64,000 nucleotides of DNA, from the NCBI RefSeq assembly GCF_900111315.1, contig NZ_FOGU01000005.1, positions 62,001-126,000 on the forward strand, read 5' to 3'. The stretch comes from Tranquillimonas rosea. Lineage in GTDB: Bacteria; Pseudomonadota; Alphaproteobacteria; Rhodobacterales; Rhodobacteraceae. Numbering within the stretch: position 1 is the first letter of the stretch; each line of letters opens with the position of its first letter. The notes beneath the pieces were generated by a model. The model made no database searches, was not told the DNA's origin, and was given only the letters and a program-made list of their open reading frames with translations. Shown here in pieces: positions 1-7,599 of the stretch. Both the position numbers and the translations under genes were made by a program.

Positions 1-472
1 CGATCAGGGCGAGTTCTTCATCCACCGCAACATCGCCAACCTCGTCCCGCCCTACGAGCCCGACGGAAACCAGCACGGCACCTCCGCCGCGGTCGAGTTC
101 GCGGTCACGTCGCTCAAGGTCGCGCACCTGATCATCCTGGGTCATTCCAGCTGCGGCGGCGTCGCGGGCTGCTACGACATGTGCTCGGGCCACGCCCCCG
201 ACCTGGAAGAGAAAAGCAGCTTTGTCGGCCGCTGGATGGACCTGCTGCGCCCCGGGTTCGAGCGTCTGCCGGCCGAGGCCGACGAAACGACGCGCCGCCG
301 CGCGCTCGAGCATGAGGCCGTCAACGTATCGCTCGAGAACCTGATGACCTTCCCGTTCGTGCGCAGCGCGGTCGAAAACGGCAGCCTGTCGCTGCACGGA
401 CTGTGGACCGACATCGGCGAGGGCCAGCTCTACTCGCTGGGCATCTCGGGCGAGGGCTTCGCCGCGGTGTGA
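1..472 (+). CDS. Beta-class carbonic anhydrase, 3' part (5' end outside window)
   Basis: Interconverts CO2 and bicarbonate in the cytoplasm. The open frame runs from base 2 to a TGA at 470-472 and gives 156 residues. The zinc-binding pair of the beta class is visible as GHSSCGG at visible residues 47-53 (His48, Cys51), preceded by the HRNIANLVPP stretch characteristic of the family. The N-terminal Cys-x-Asp-x-Arg zinc/catalytic motif lies upstream of the window. The C-terminal region, with EHEAVNVSLENLMTFPFV, is also typical. It converges with a small minus-strand gene whose stop codon is one base away. Family assignment is secure; physiological role (carbon supply, pH) is not visible from here. 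Confidence 0.93.
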   Translation, partial: DQGEFFIHRNIANLVPPYEPDGNQHGTSAAVEFAVTSLKVAHLIILGHSSCGGVAGCYDMCSGHAPDLEEKSSFVGRWMDLLRPGFERLPAEADETTRRRALEHEAVNVSLENLMTFPFVRSAVENGSLSLHGLWTDIGEGQLYSLGISGEGFAAV

Positions 473-473
473 C

Positions 474-629
474 TCACGCGGCAGAGACAAGTTCCGGCCG
501 TTCCCGACGCCGCACGGCCGGGGCCTCGTCCTCATCGTCGAGACCGGTGAAGATATTGGTCTGCGGCGCGCGCAGCGCCTTCAGCGCGGCAACGCGACGG
601 GCGCGCGCCTTTTCCATCAGCTCGGACAT
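474..629 (-). CDS. Small 51-residue basic/acidic protein, unknown function
   Basis: A 51-residue frame starting MSELMEKARARRVAALKALR and ending in a charged tail (DDEDEAPAVRRRERPELV). It has a very strong Shine-Dalgarno, GGAGGA, five bases before the ATG, which is the main reason to believe it. The N-terminal half looks like an amphipathic helix; no membrane segment or known domain is recognised. It converges on the carbonic anhydrase gene with a one-base gap between stop codons. The 246 bases upstream, to the transglycosylase stop, show no other gene. Function unknown. Confidence 0.6.
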   Translation of the reverse strand: MSELMEKARARRVAALKALRAPQTNIFTGLDDEDEAPAVRRRERPELVSAA

Positions 630-875
630 GACGTCCTCCTCTCAAGGGCCGGACCGGGCCGGCATCCGCATATCGGAACCCGCCACCGGGGCGGCCCGAC
701 CTTCACCCGTGAAACACGTAAAGAACGGGGCAAAGTTTCACGCAGGCCCGGTTGTTTTCCGCCTTACGCGAGCCCCGCGCGATGCCGGGCCTTTGCGGTT
801 AACGCGCAACGCATTGAAATACCTGCGCTTATCGCGCCGGCTCCCGTGCGGAAAAATCATCGTGAATATCGCGTC

Positions 876-1826
876 TCAGTTCCGCGTCACCAGGCAGAAC
901 CCGCCCCGCGCCTGAAGCCGGCGGCACAGGGCGCGGGCCTCGTCGCGGCTCTGCGCCGGAACCTGCGCCGTGTACTGCCGGCCGCTCCCGCGGCCCGGCA
1001 GCGCGGACCGCACGATGTTCACCTCGACCCCGTCGAGGATGCCCGCGCTGTCCGACCGCGCCCTCTCGGCAAAGACCTCGGCGGTGCCGGGGCGCCGGGC
1101 GGCGGCGACGATCACGCCCCAGGGCGGCACCGGATCGCGGAACTCGCGGATCGAGCGGCCCTCGGCCTGGGTCAGGCACGCGTTCTCGAACGGGGTCTCT
1201 CCGTCCAGCCGGTAGTCCACCGTCTCGGGCGGGGTGTCGCGCCAGGCCCGCGCGGTATGCCCGGTGATCGAGGCGACGTAATCCTGCGTCTCGCCCGGCA
1301 GGATCGTGTCGGAATTGGCCAGGAACCGCTCCATCCGCGCCTCGCCCCCGTTGTAGGCGGCGGCGGCAAGGCCCAGGTTGCCGAACCGCTCCGACAGCTC
1401 GGCCAGGTAGGTCGCCGAGGCAAAGATCGCCTCGGCCGGGTTGAACGGGTCGGCCAGTCCCCGCAGGACCGCCGTGCCCGGCATGAACTGCGCGATGCCC
1501 TGGGCGCCCGCCGGGCTGATCGCGGTGGCATCGAACAGGCTTTCCTTCCACAGGAGCCGTGCAAAGAACCCAGTGTCGATCCCGACCTCGTCCGAGGCGG
1601 TCTCGATCAGGCCGCAGACATCGTCGAGATAGGTGTCGAGCGCGATGCAATGATCCCCGCCCTCGGTGCAGCGGACCTCGCGCCCAAGGTTCTCGGGCCG
1701 CTCGCGCGGCCGCAGCTCGGGCACCATCGCGCCCTCGGCCGCGGGCGTCGCGTCCTGCGCGCGGACCTCCGGCACCGGGGCCAGACCGCAGACAACGAGG
1801 AAAAGGCACAGGACACCGCGGCGCAT
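876..1826 (-). CDS. Lytic murein transglycosylase, SLT domain with SPOR-like tail
   Basis: Cleaves the glycan strand of peptidoglycan to 1,6-anhydromuropeptides in the periplasm. The 316-residue protein starts with a signal peptide (MRRGVLCLFLVVCGLAPVPEVRA then Q24). The SLT domain spans about 72-215: catalytic Glu95 in LLWKES, then GAQGIAQFMPGTA and AAAYNGGEARM, the three signatures of family 1 transglycosylases. The last ~85 residues resemble a SPOR-type glycan-binding domain. An alternative ATG four codons upstream cannot be excluded; I chose the one that puts two arginines directly before the hydrophobic core. It stands alone, downstream of asd on the same strand only by distance. Confidence 0.88.
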   Translation of the reverse strand: MRRGVLCLFLVVCGLAPVPEVRAQDATPAAEGAMVPELRPRERPENLGREVRCTEGGDHCIALDTYLDDVCGLIETASDEVGIDTGFFARLLWKESLFDATAISPAGAQGIAQFMPGTAVLRGLADPFNPAEAIFASATYLAELSERFGNLGLAAAAYNGGEARMERFLANSDTILPGETQDYVASITGHTARAWRDTPPETVDYRLDGETPFENACLTQAEGRSIREFRDPVPPWGVIVAAARRPGTAEVFAERARSDSAGILDGVEVNIVRSALPGRGSGRQYTAQVPAQSRDEARALCRRLQARGGFCLVTRN

Positions 1827-1955
1827 GGCCGGGAACATGGGCCGCGCCCCGAAAGCTGGCAAGCCCGCGCGGTGTCGCCCCCACAAGCGAAAGACGGCGC
1901 CCCCGATCCGGGGACGCCGCCATGACTCCGTGACCGTCGCGGTCGCGTGCGGGCC

Positions 1956-2978
1956 TCAGCCCTTCTTCAGCACGCGCTGGCCAAGCGTCTCGGCGATCTG
2001 CACCGCGTTCAGCGCCGCGCCCTTGCGGAGGTTGTCGCTGACGCACCAGAAGTTCAGGCCGTTATCTATCGTCGAATCCTGGCGGATGCGGCTGATGAAG
2101 GTGGCGAAGTCGCCCACGCAATCGACCGGCGTGGCATAGCCGCCGTCCTCGCGCTTGTCGACGACCATGATCCCCGGCGCCTCGCGCAGGATGTCGCGCG
2201 CCTCGGCCTCGTCCAGGTGATCCTCGAACTCCAGGTTGATCGCCTCGCCGTGGCCGACGAAGACCGGCACGCGCACGCAGGTCGCCGTAACCTTGATCGA
2301 CGTGTCGACGATCTTCTTGGTCTCGGCGACCATCTTCCATTCCTCCTTGGTCGAGCCGTCCTCGAGGAAGACGTCGATATGGGGAATGACGTTGAACGCG
2401 ATCTGCTTGGGATAGACCTTGGGCTCGTACTCGTCGGTCGGGTTGTAGATCGACTTGGTCTGATCCCACAGCTCGTCGATCGCCTCTTTCCCCGAGCCCG
2501 AGACGGACTGATAGGTCGAGACCACGACGCGCTTGATCTTGGCGCGGTCATGCAGCGGCTTCAGCGCCACGACCATCTGCGCGGTCGAGCAGTTGGGATT
2601 GGCGATGATGTTCTTCTTGGAATAGCCCTCGACCGCCTCGGGGTTCACTTCCGGCACGACCAGCGGGACGTCCGGGTCGTAGCGGTAGAGCGACGAGTTG
2701 TCGATCACCACGCAGCCGGCCTTCGCCGCCTTGGGCGCGTATTCCTTCGTCGCGTCCGAACCGATGGCGAACAGCGCCATGTCCCAGCCGGCAAAGTCGA
2801 ACTGCTCCAGGTCCTGGGTCTTCAGCGTCTGGTCGCCAAAGCTCACCTCGGTGCCAAGACTGCGGCGCGAGGCCAGAGCGGCGATTTCGTCGATCGGGAA
2901 CTGGCGTTCTGCCAGAATGTTCAGCATTTCGCGGCCCACATTGCCCGTGGCGCCGACGACGACGACTTTGTAGCCCAT
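1956..2978 (-). CDS. asd: Aspartate-semialdehyde dehydrogenase
   Basis: Reduces aspartyl phosphate to aspartate semialdehyde, the branch point to lysine/diaminopimelate, threonine and methionine. 340 residues, full length for the family. The NADP-binding loop is at residues 8-15 (VGATGNVG); the catalytic cysteine is Cys130 in ANPNCSTAQM; substrate-binding SVSGSGKEAI follows. The start is set by GGAGAG eight bases upstream and by homology of MGYKVVVVGATG; an in-frame ATG 21 codons earlier has no ribosome site. dapD and dapE, later steps of the same pathway, are elsewhere in this window but not in an operon with it. Confidence 0.96.
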   Translation of the reverse strand: MGYKVVVVGATGNVGREMLNILAERQFPIDEIAALASRRSLGTEVSFGDQTLKTQDLEQFDFAGWDMALFAIGSDATKEYAPKAAKAGCVVIDNSSLYRYDPDVPLVVPEVNPEAVEGYSKKNIIANPNCSTAQMVVALKPLHDRAKIKRVVVSTYQSVSGSGKEAIDELWDQTKSIYNPTDEYEPKVYPKQIAFNVIPHIDVFLEDGSTKEEWKMVAETKKIVDTSIKVTATCVRVPVFVGHGEAINLEFEDHLDEAEARDILREAPGIMVVDKREDGGYATPVDCVGDFATFISRIRQDSTIDNGLNFWCVSDNLRKGAALNAVQIAETLGQRVLKKG

Positions 2979-3050
2979 GTTTCTCTCCAAATTGGTTCGC
3001 GGGGTGATAGCGGAAGCCCGCCCGAAACGGAAGCCTGCCATGCCTCCGGG

Positions 3051-3854
3051 TCACTCCAGCCGCTGCCATTCCGTCGCTTCCCGGCGATAGGTGACGCTGC
3101 GCTGCAGGTCATAGGCCGCTCGCCCCCCGGCGACATAGCGGTCGATGGTGACCCGCGGCCCGTCCACCGTGAGCAGGTTGAAATCGTTGCCCTCGCCGCG
3201 GACGCGGTCCGACAGCACGGTGCCCGCCTGCACCAGCAGCGTGCCCCGCCCCCGCTCTCCGGCGACGCGATAGCGGTCGGCCCGCCAGGTGTGCAGGTGG
3301 CCGCACAGCACGATGTCCGCGCCGTGATCGCCCAGGCTGCCCGCGGCGTCCTTGGCCCCGCTCATCTCGCGCTTGTCGACGCCGGGCGGGTGCGACAGCG
3401 GGTGATGCAGCACCACCAACCGCATCCGGTCGCCCGCATCGCCGAAGCCCCGCTCAAGCCGTTTCAGCGCGCGGTTGCCCAGCCGCCCGGTCTGCCAGGA
3501 CAGGGGGTTCACCGTGTTCATCCCCTGCACGCACAGCTCCGCATCCTCGAACCGCGGCTCCAGCGCACGGTCGATATGGCGGCGATAGCGGCGGAACGGC
3601 GCGGTGAAGCGCTGCAGCGGCTCGTCCAGCGGCACGTCGTGATTGCCCGGCACCGTCAGCACCGCCGGCACCTCCAGCCGGTCGAGGAAATTGCGCGCCT
3701 GCGCGAACTGCCGGTCCCGCGCCCGCTGGGTCAGGTCGCCGGACACCACCACCAGGTGCGGCATCATCCCCGAGACCGTGTCGATCAGGGGCCCCACCAG
3801 CTCGGGGCGGATGCGGTCGAAATGCAGGTCCGAAAGATGCACCACACGCCGCAT
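3051..3854 (-). CDS. Calcineurin-like metallophosphoesterase (Icc/CpdA-like)
   Basis: A 267-residue class III phosphodiesterase-type protein. Metal-binding motifs appear in canonical order: SDLHFD (residues 8-13), VVSGDLT, PGNHDVP, a conserved His in VLHHPL and GHLHTW. This arrangement is that of the cyclic-nucleotide/other phosphodiester hydrolases related to CpdA; substrate is not predictable. Its ATG overlaps the TGA of the diacylglycerol kinase-like gene by one base (TGATG), so translation is coupled and the two are one operon, probably driven by the stress promoter at 4822-4847. A role in lipid or nucleotide second-messenger turnover under stress is an inference. Confidence 0.88.
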   Translation of the reverse strand: MRRVVHLSDLHFDRIRPELVGPLIDTVSGMMPHLVVVSGDLTQRARDRQFAQARNFLDRLEVPAVLTVPGNHDVPLDEPLQRFTAPFRRYRRHIDRALEPRFEDAELCVQGMNTVNPLSWQTGRLGNRALKRLERGFGDAGDRMRLVVLHHPLSHPPGVDKREMSGAKDAAGSLGDHGADIVLCGHLHTWRADRYRVAGERGRGTLLVQAGTVLSDRVRGEGNDFNLLTVDGPRVTIDRYVAGGRAAYDLQRSVTYRREATEWQRLE

Positions 3855-4789
3855 CACGCCTCCGTCTCTGGCCGCGCGGGCGCGATCACCCGCAACGCGT
3901 CCTCGTGCCGGACGAAACGGAACGGCGGCGTCATCTTCTCGCGCTCGCCGTCCCGCGCCACCAGCCGCGAGCCGGGGCCCGAGATCTCGATCTTGCGGCC
4001 GTGCAGCACCTCGATGTCGCGATGCTTGCGCACCGACCGGCCCAGCAGCAGCACGGCGAACTTCATCAGCCCCAGCCGGCCGACATCGGGCGCCAGGAAG
4101 ACGGCGAAATGCCCCTCGCGGATATAGGAGGCGCCGTCGAGATCGTATTCCTGCAGCTGGTAGGCCGAGTTCGCGACGAAGACCAAAGGCGTCCGCCGCC
4201 GCCGCTCGACGCCGTCGACGCTGACCCTCAGCGTCCGCGCCCGGCGAAAACCCGCCAGCGTCAGCAGCACCGACCAATAGGCCGCAAGACGCGACCGCCC
4301 CCAGCGCCGATAGACCTTCTCGCGCCGCTCCAGGATCGCGGGATAGATGCCGAGGCTCGCGTTGTTCAGGAACGGCACGCCGTTCACCTCGCCGATGCTC
4401 ATCGGCATCGCCTCGCCGGTCACCAGCACCTGCAGCGCCTCGTCGATGTCCATCGGAATGCCCAGGCTGCGGGCGAAGAAGTTGAACGTCCCCATCGGCA
4501 GGATGCCCAGCCGGGTCTCGCCCCCCGCCTGCAGCAGCGCCGAGGCCACGGCCCCGATCGTGCCGTCGCCCCCGGCGGCCACCACGATGTCATAGCCCCC
4601 CGCGACGACCTCACGCGCGACGTCGCCCAGCGATTCGCCTTCGGCGGGCTCGCGCAGGGTGACATGGGGCCGCTCCTCGGCGAACGCGCGGACATGGTCG
4701 TCCATGCCGCTGCGGCCGCCCTGCTTACCCGAACCGGGATTCATCAGGATGCAGAGGCGCGGCTGCTCTGTCTGCGGTTGCGTGGACAT
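3854..4789 (-). CDS. Diacylglycerol kinase-family lipid kinase
   Basis: A 311-residue DAGK-catalytic-domain protein. The nucleotide-binding signature NPGSGK is at residues 17-22 and the diagnostic GGDGT at 73-77, followed by GILPMGTFNFFAR, the usual lipid-kinase loop. Family members phosphorylate diacylglycerol or related lipids in the membrane (YegS/DgkB type); the exact lipid is unknown. GAGGAG lies upstream of the ATG. It is first in a two-gene operon with the phosphoesterase, and an EcfG-type promoter match stands 30-60 bases upstream. Confidence 0.9.
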   Translation of the reverse strand: MSTQPQTEQPRLCILMNPGSGKQGGRSGMDDHVRAFAEERPHVTLREPAEGESLGDVAREVVAGGYDIVVAAGGDGTIGAVASALLQAGGETRLGILPMGTFNFFARSLGIPMDIDEALQVLVTGEAMPMSIGEVNGVPFLNNASLGIYPAILERREKVYRRWGRSRLAAYWSVLLTLAGFRRARTLRVSVDGVERRRRTPLVFVANSAYQLQEYDLDGASYIREGHFAVFLAPDVGRLGLMKFAVLLLGRSVRKHRDIEVLHGRKIEISGPGSRLVARDGEREKMTPPFRFVRHEDALRVIAPARPETEA

Positions 4790-4821
4790 CGGACAGGCTC
4801 CTCGGCACTCGGACTTGCACG

Positions 4822-4847
4822 AACGTGCGGCAGCGCGGCACAGTTCC
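4822..4847 (-). promoter_or_regulatory. EcfG-type promoter for the lipid kinase operon
   Basis: On the minus strand GGAAC (4847-4843), 17 bases, CGTT (4825-4822): a full match to the EcfG general-stress promoter consensus. The -10 lies about 33 bases before the lipid kinase ATG. Its -35 forms a perfect palindrome, GTTCCGCAAGCGGAAC (4843-4858), with the -35 of the divergent candidate promoter. Confidence 0.6.
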
Positions 4848-4853
4848 GCAAGC

Positions 4854-4878
4854 GGAACCGCTCACGCCCCTTCGGCTT
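4854..4878 (+). promoter_or_regulatory. Possible divergent EcfG-type promoter (variant -10)
   Basis: GGAAC (4854-4858), 16 bases, GCTT (4875-4878). The -10 departs from CGTT but fits the looser GGAAC-N18-TT form described for rhizobial RpoE2. It would drive the 26-residue membrane protein at 4971 with an ~85-base leader. Confidence 0.35.
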
Positions 4879-4970
4879 TCCCTCAGTCCGGACTTGATCG
4901 CGGGCCGGCCTCTGGTCACGATGACCGGGTGGTGCCGACCCGCCGCGCCACGGAGGAAAGGAAAGATTCC

Positions 4971-5051
4971 ATGGGCTACTTTCTCGGCATCATCATCCTG
5001 CTCGCATTGCTGGGCTTCAGCGTCTTCAACTACATGAAGTATTCGCGCTGA
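4971..5051 (+). CDS. 26-residue single-pass membrane microprotein
   Basis: A 26-residue protein, MGYFLGIIILLALLGFSVFN followed by YMKYSR: one hydrophobic segment (residues 3-20) and a short basic cytoplasmic-type tail, the layout of many stress-induced membrane microproteins. The ribosome site GGAGGAAAGGAAAG lies 5-15 bases before the ATG, an unusually good one. It is divergent from the lipid kinase operon and faces a GGAAC-N16-GCTT promoter candidate 90 bases upstream. No family recognised; a stress-related partner of a membrane complex is only a guess. Confidence 0.62.
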   Translation: MGYFLGIIILLALLGFSVFNYMKYSR

Positions 5052-5064
5052 GCGGCCAGCGGCC

Positions 5065-5805
5065 TCAGTAGGGCGGGCGCAGTTTCCGGCGGCCGTCCTC
5101 TTCCAGCACGTAGACATCGCGCCCCTCGATGACCGCGGCGGTCATCGGGTCGCCATAGCCTGCGCCGGTGTCCAGGTCGACGCGGTTGCCGAAATGCGTC
5201 GCCCTCTCGACGACGGTGTGCCCGTGCACGACCAGCCGCCCGTGACTGCGGTTGTCGTTCAGGAACCCGTCGCGGATCCACACGAGATCGTCCTCGACCT
5301 GCCGGTCCAGCGGCACGCCGGGCCGGATGCCCGCGTGAACATAGATGATCTCGTCGGTGACATGCATCAGCGGCAACCCCTGCAGGAACCGCAGATGCGC
5401 CTCGGGAACGGCGCCCTGCGCCTCGTCCCAGACCTCGCGCGATGCGCGCTGGTCGGCATCCTCCACCCCGTAGCTGCGCAGCGTCTCGGTGCCGCCCAGC
5501 CGCGGATCCAGCCAGCCCAGCTCGGGCCTCAGCCGCGGGTCCTGGAAATCCGGCGTCTCGAGGAACCCCTGGAACATCCGGTCGTGGTTGCCCTTCAGAA
5601 CGATCCACGGCGCGCCGGCGCCGATCCCCTCCAGCAGCAGCTCGATCACCCCGCGCGTGTCCGGTCCCCGGTCGCACAGGTCGCCCAGGTGGATCACCGG
5701 CGCCGTCTCGTCGTCGCAGGCGGCGCGGTCCGCCGCGATCCTCTCGTGGGCGTCGCGCAGCAAGCCGAGCTGCCCGTGAATGTCGCCGATCGCATAGGTC
5801 CGCAT
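5065..5805 (-). CDS. PPP-family serine/threonine protein phosphatase-like metallophosphoesterase
   Basis: 246 residues with the bacterial PPP signature set: GDIHG (7-11), GDLCDRGPDT (41-50), KGNHDRM (71-77), a later His in YVHAG and VVHGHT. These residues bind two metal ions. Bacterial relatives (PrpA/PrpB, ApaH-like) act on phosphoproteins, dinucleoside polyphosphates or phospholipid head groups; the substrate cannot be told from sequence. The gene follows serA on the minus strand but a strong terminator at 5824-5866 separates them, so it should have its own promoter in the short gap. Its start is preceded by CAGGGAG. Confidence 0.87.
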   Translation of the reverse strand: MRTYAIGDIHGQLGLLRDAHERIAADRAACDDETAPVIHLGDLCDRGPDTRGVIELLLEGIGAGAPWIVLKGNHDRMFQGFLETPDFQDPRLRPELGWLDPRLGGTETLRSYGVEDADQRASREVWDEAQGAVPEAHLRFLQGLPLMHVTDEIIYVHAGIRPGVPLDRQVEDDLVWIRDGFLNDNRSHGRLVVHGHTVVERATHFGNRVDLDTGAGYGDPMTAAVIEGRDVYVLEEDGRRKLRPPY

Positions 5806-5823
5806 GGGGAACTCCCTGGAAAC

Positions 5824-5866
5824 AAAAAAATGGCGCCGGGGCGCACCATACGCGCCCCGGCGCCAT
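5824..5866 (-). terminator. Intrinsic terminator of serA
   Basis: Perfect 15-base inverted repeat (5852-5866 with 5830-5844) around a 7-base loop, followed on the minus strand by seven T. It lies 46 bases past the serA stop, a textbook Rho-independent terminator. Confidence 0.93.
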
Positions 5867-5911
5867 TGAAAAGCGTCGGCGCCGGGCCCCGGCGGCCCGG
5901 CGCGCGCACGA

Positions 5912-7507
5912 TCAGGCGACCGTGAACTGCAGCGGCCGGATCTGCTCGAACAGGCCGGTGTCGCGCAGCTCCTTCAGCACGTTCTCCGGCGGCGTGTCGT
6001 CGAGATACAGAAGCGCGATCGCGTCCTTGCCCCGGTCCGACCGGCCGAGCGTGAAGTTGGCGATGTTCACGCCGCCCTCGCCCAGAGTCCGGCCCAGCGT
6101 GCCGATCATGCCCGGCTGGTCCTTGTTGGTGGTATAGAGCATGTGCTCGCCCACCTCGGCATCGATGTTGATGCCCTTGATCTGGATAAAGCGCGGCTTG
6201 CCGTCGCTGAACACCGTGCCCGCGATCGAGCGCTCACGCTCGGCGGTCTTGACCGTCAGCTTGATATAGGCGTCGAACACCCCGGTCTTGCCCTGGGTCG
6301 TGGTGGTGATGTCCACCCCGCGATCCTTCGCCATGACCGGCGCCGAGACCATGTTCACGTCCGGGTTGGTCGCGGTCATCACGCCCGCGATGACCGAAGC
6401 GTTCAGCGCCGCGGTGTTCATCTCGGCGACATGGCCGTTGTAGAGGATGTTGATCGCCTTGATCGGCTCGTCGGTCATCTGGCCGACGAAATCGCCCAGG
6501 TTGCCGGCCAGCGTGACCCACGGCCCCATGACCTTGGCCTCCTCGGCGGTGACCGACGGCATGTTCAGCGCGTTGGTGACGGCGCCGGTCATCAGGTAGT
6601 CCGCCATCTGCTCGGCCACCTGGATGGCGACGTTCTCCTGCGCCTCGGTCGTGGCCGCGCCCAGGTGCGGGGTGCAGACGACGTTCGGCAGGTTGAAAAG
6701 CGGGTTGTCGGTCGCCGGCTCGTCGATGAACACGTCGAAGCCCGCGCCGCCGATCCGGCCCTCCTGGATCGCCTCGGCCAGCGCCGCCTCGTCCACGAGA
6801 CCGCCGCGGGCGCAGTTGATGACGCGCGCGCCGCGCTTCATCTTGGCGATGTTCTCCTTCGAGAGGATGTTCTTGGTCTTCTCGGTCAGCGGCACGTGCA
6901 GGGTGACGAAGTCCGCCTTCTGCAGCATCTCGTCCAGCTCGACCTTGCGCACGCCCAGCTGCGCCGCGCGCTCCTCGCTCAGGAACGGATCATAGGCCAG
7001 CACCTTCATGCGCAGCCCGTTGGCGCGGTCGATCACGATCGAGCCGATGTTCCCGGCGCCGATCACACCCAGCGTCTTGCCGGTCAGCTCGACGCCCATG
7101 AACTTCGACTTCTCCCACTTGCCCGCATGGGTCGAGGCGCTCGCCTCGGGGATCTGGCGGGCCACGGCGAACATCATCGCGATGGCGTGCTCCGCCGTGG
7201 TGATCGAGTTGCCGAACGGCGTGTTCATCACGATGACGCCGTTCTTGCTGGCGGTCGGGATGTCGACGTTGTCGACGCCGATCCCGGCACGGCCGACGAC
7301 CTTCAGGTTCACGCCGGCCTCCAGCACCTTGTCGCTGACCTTGGTGGCCGAGCGGATGGCGAGACCATCGTACTGGCCGATCACCTCCAGCAGCTTGTCC
7401 TTGTCCTTGCCGAGGCCCGGCTCGAAGTCGACCTCGATGCCGCGGTCGCGGAAAATCTGCACGGCGGTTTCGCTCAGCTTGTCGCTGACGAGCACTTTCG
7501 GAGCCAT
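5912..7507 (-). CDS. serA: D-3-phosphoglycerate dehydrogenase
   Basis: First step of serine synthesis: oxidises 3-phosphoglycerate to 3-phosphohydroxypyruvate with NAD. 531 residues, the long form with an intervening domain and a C-terminal ACT domain. Visible are the substrate domain (GRAGIGVDNVDIPTA), the NAD loop GVIGAGNIGS near residue 150, the catalytic Arg-Glu-His set (ARGGLVDE; CTPHLGAAT) and a final ACT module (QPGMIGTLGRTLGEGGVNIANF) that usually gives serine feedback control. The ATG follows AAGGAG. serC lies 93 bases upstream on the same strand, and the gap holds an 11-base-phased GTGCAC array whose end is 40 bases from this start. Confidence 0.97.
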   Translation of the reverse strand: MAPKVLVSDKLSETAVQIFRDRGIEVDFEPGLGKDKDKLLEVIGQYDGLAIRSATKVSDKVLEAGVNLKVVGRAGIGVDNVDIPTASKNGVIVMNTPFGNSITTAEHAIAMMFAVARQIPEASASTHAGKWEKSKFMGVELTGKTLGVIGAGNIGSIVIDRANGLRMKVLAYDPFLSEERAAQLGVRKVELDEMLQKADFVTLHVPLTEKTKNILSKENIAKMKRGARVINCARGGLVDEAALAEAIQEGRIGGAGFDVFIDEPATDNPLFNLPNVVCTPHLGAATTEAQENVAIQVAEQMADYLMTGAVTNALNMPSVTAEEAKVMGPWVTLAGNLGDFVGQMTDEPIKAINILYNGHVAEMNTAALNASVIAGVMTATNPDVNMVSAPVMAKDRGVDITTTTQGKTGVFDAYIKLTVKTAERERSIAGTVFSDGKPRFIQIKGINIDAEVGEHMLYTTNKDQPGMIGTLGRTLGEGGVNIANFTLGRSDRGKDAIALLYLDDTPPENVLKELRDTGLFEQIRPLQFTVA

Positions 7508-7546
7508 GTCTGGCACTCCTTCGATTGTCTGGTTGTATGACGTTCT

Positions 7547-7590
7547 GTGCACGCCCCGTGCACGGATGGTGCACGGGCCGTGCATGGCCG
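7547..7590. repeat. 11-base-phased GTGCAC array upstream of serA
   Basis: Four consecutive 11-base units begin at 7547, 7558, 7569 and 7580, reading GTGCACG(CCCC), GTGCACG(GATG), GTGCACG(GGCC) and GTGCATG(GCCG). The hexamer is palindromic; the four bases after it vary. The array sits between the serC stop and the serA start, about one helical turn per unit. A second array of the same period lies before leuD (54452-54495). In RNA, neighbouring units could pair as 6-bp hairpins with 5-base loops. No known element recognised. Confidence 0.8.
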
Positions 7591-7599
7591 ATTGGGCGA

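Noticed and set aside
1947-4127. 726-codon open frame on the plus strand opposite asd and the phosphoesterase
   Set aside because: Its protein is Arg/His/Val/Leu-rich nonsense without domains and lies antisense to three well-supported genes; long antisense frames are expected at this GC content. The same reasoning removes frames at 6143-7540, 7525-8817, 23499-26207, 27881-29239, 36038-37618, 37754-39865, 46979-48670 and 52966-54468.
7547-7590. CRISPR array
   Set aside because: Units are 11 bases with no spacers and no cas genes anywhere in the window.
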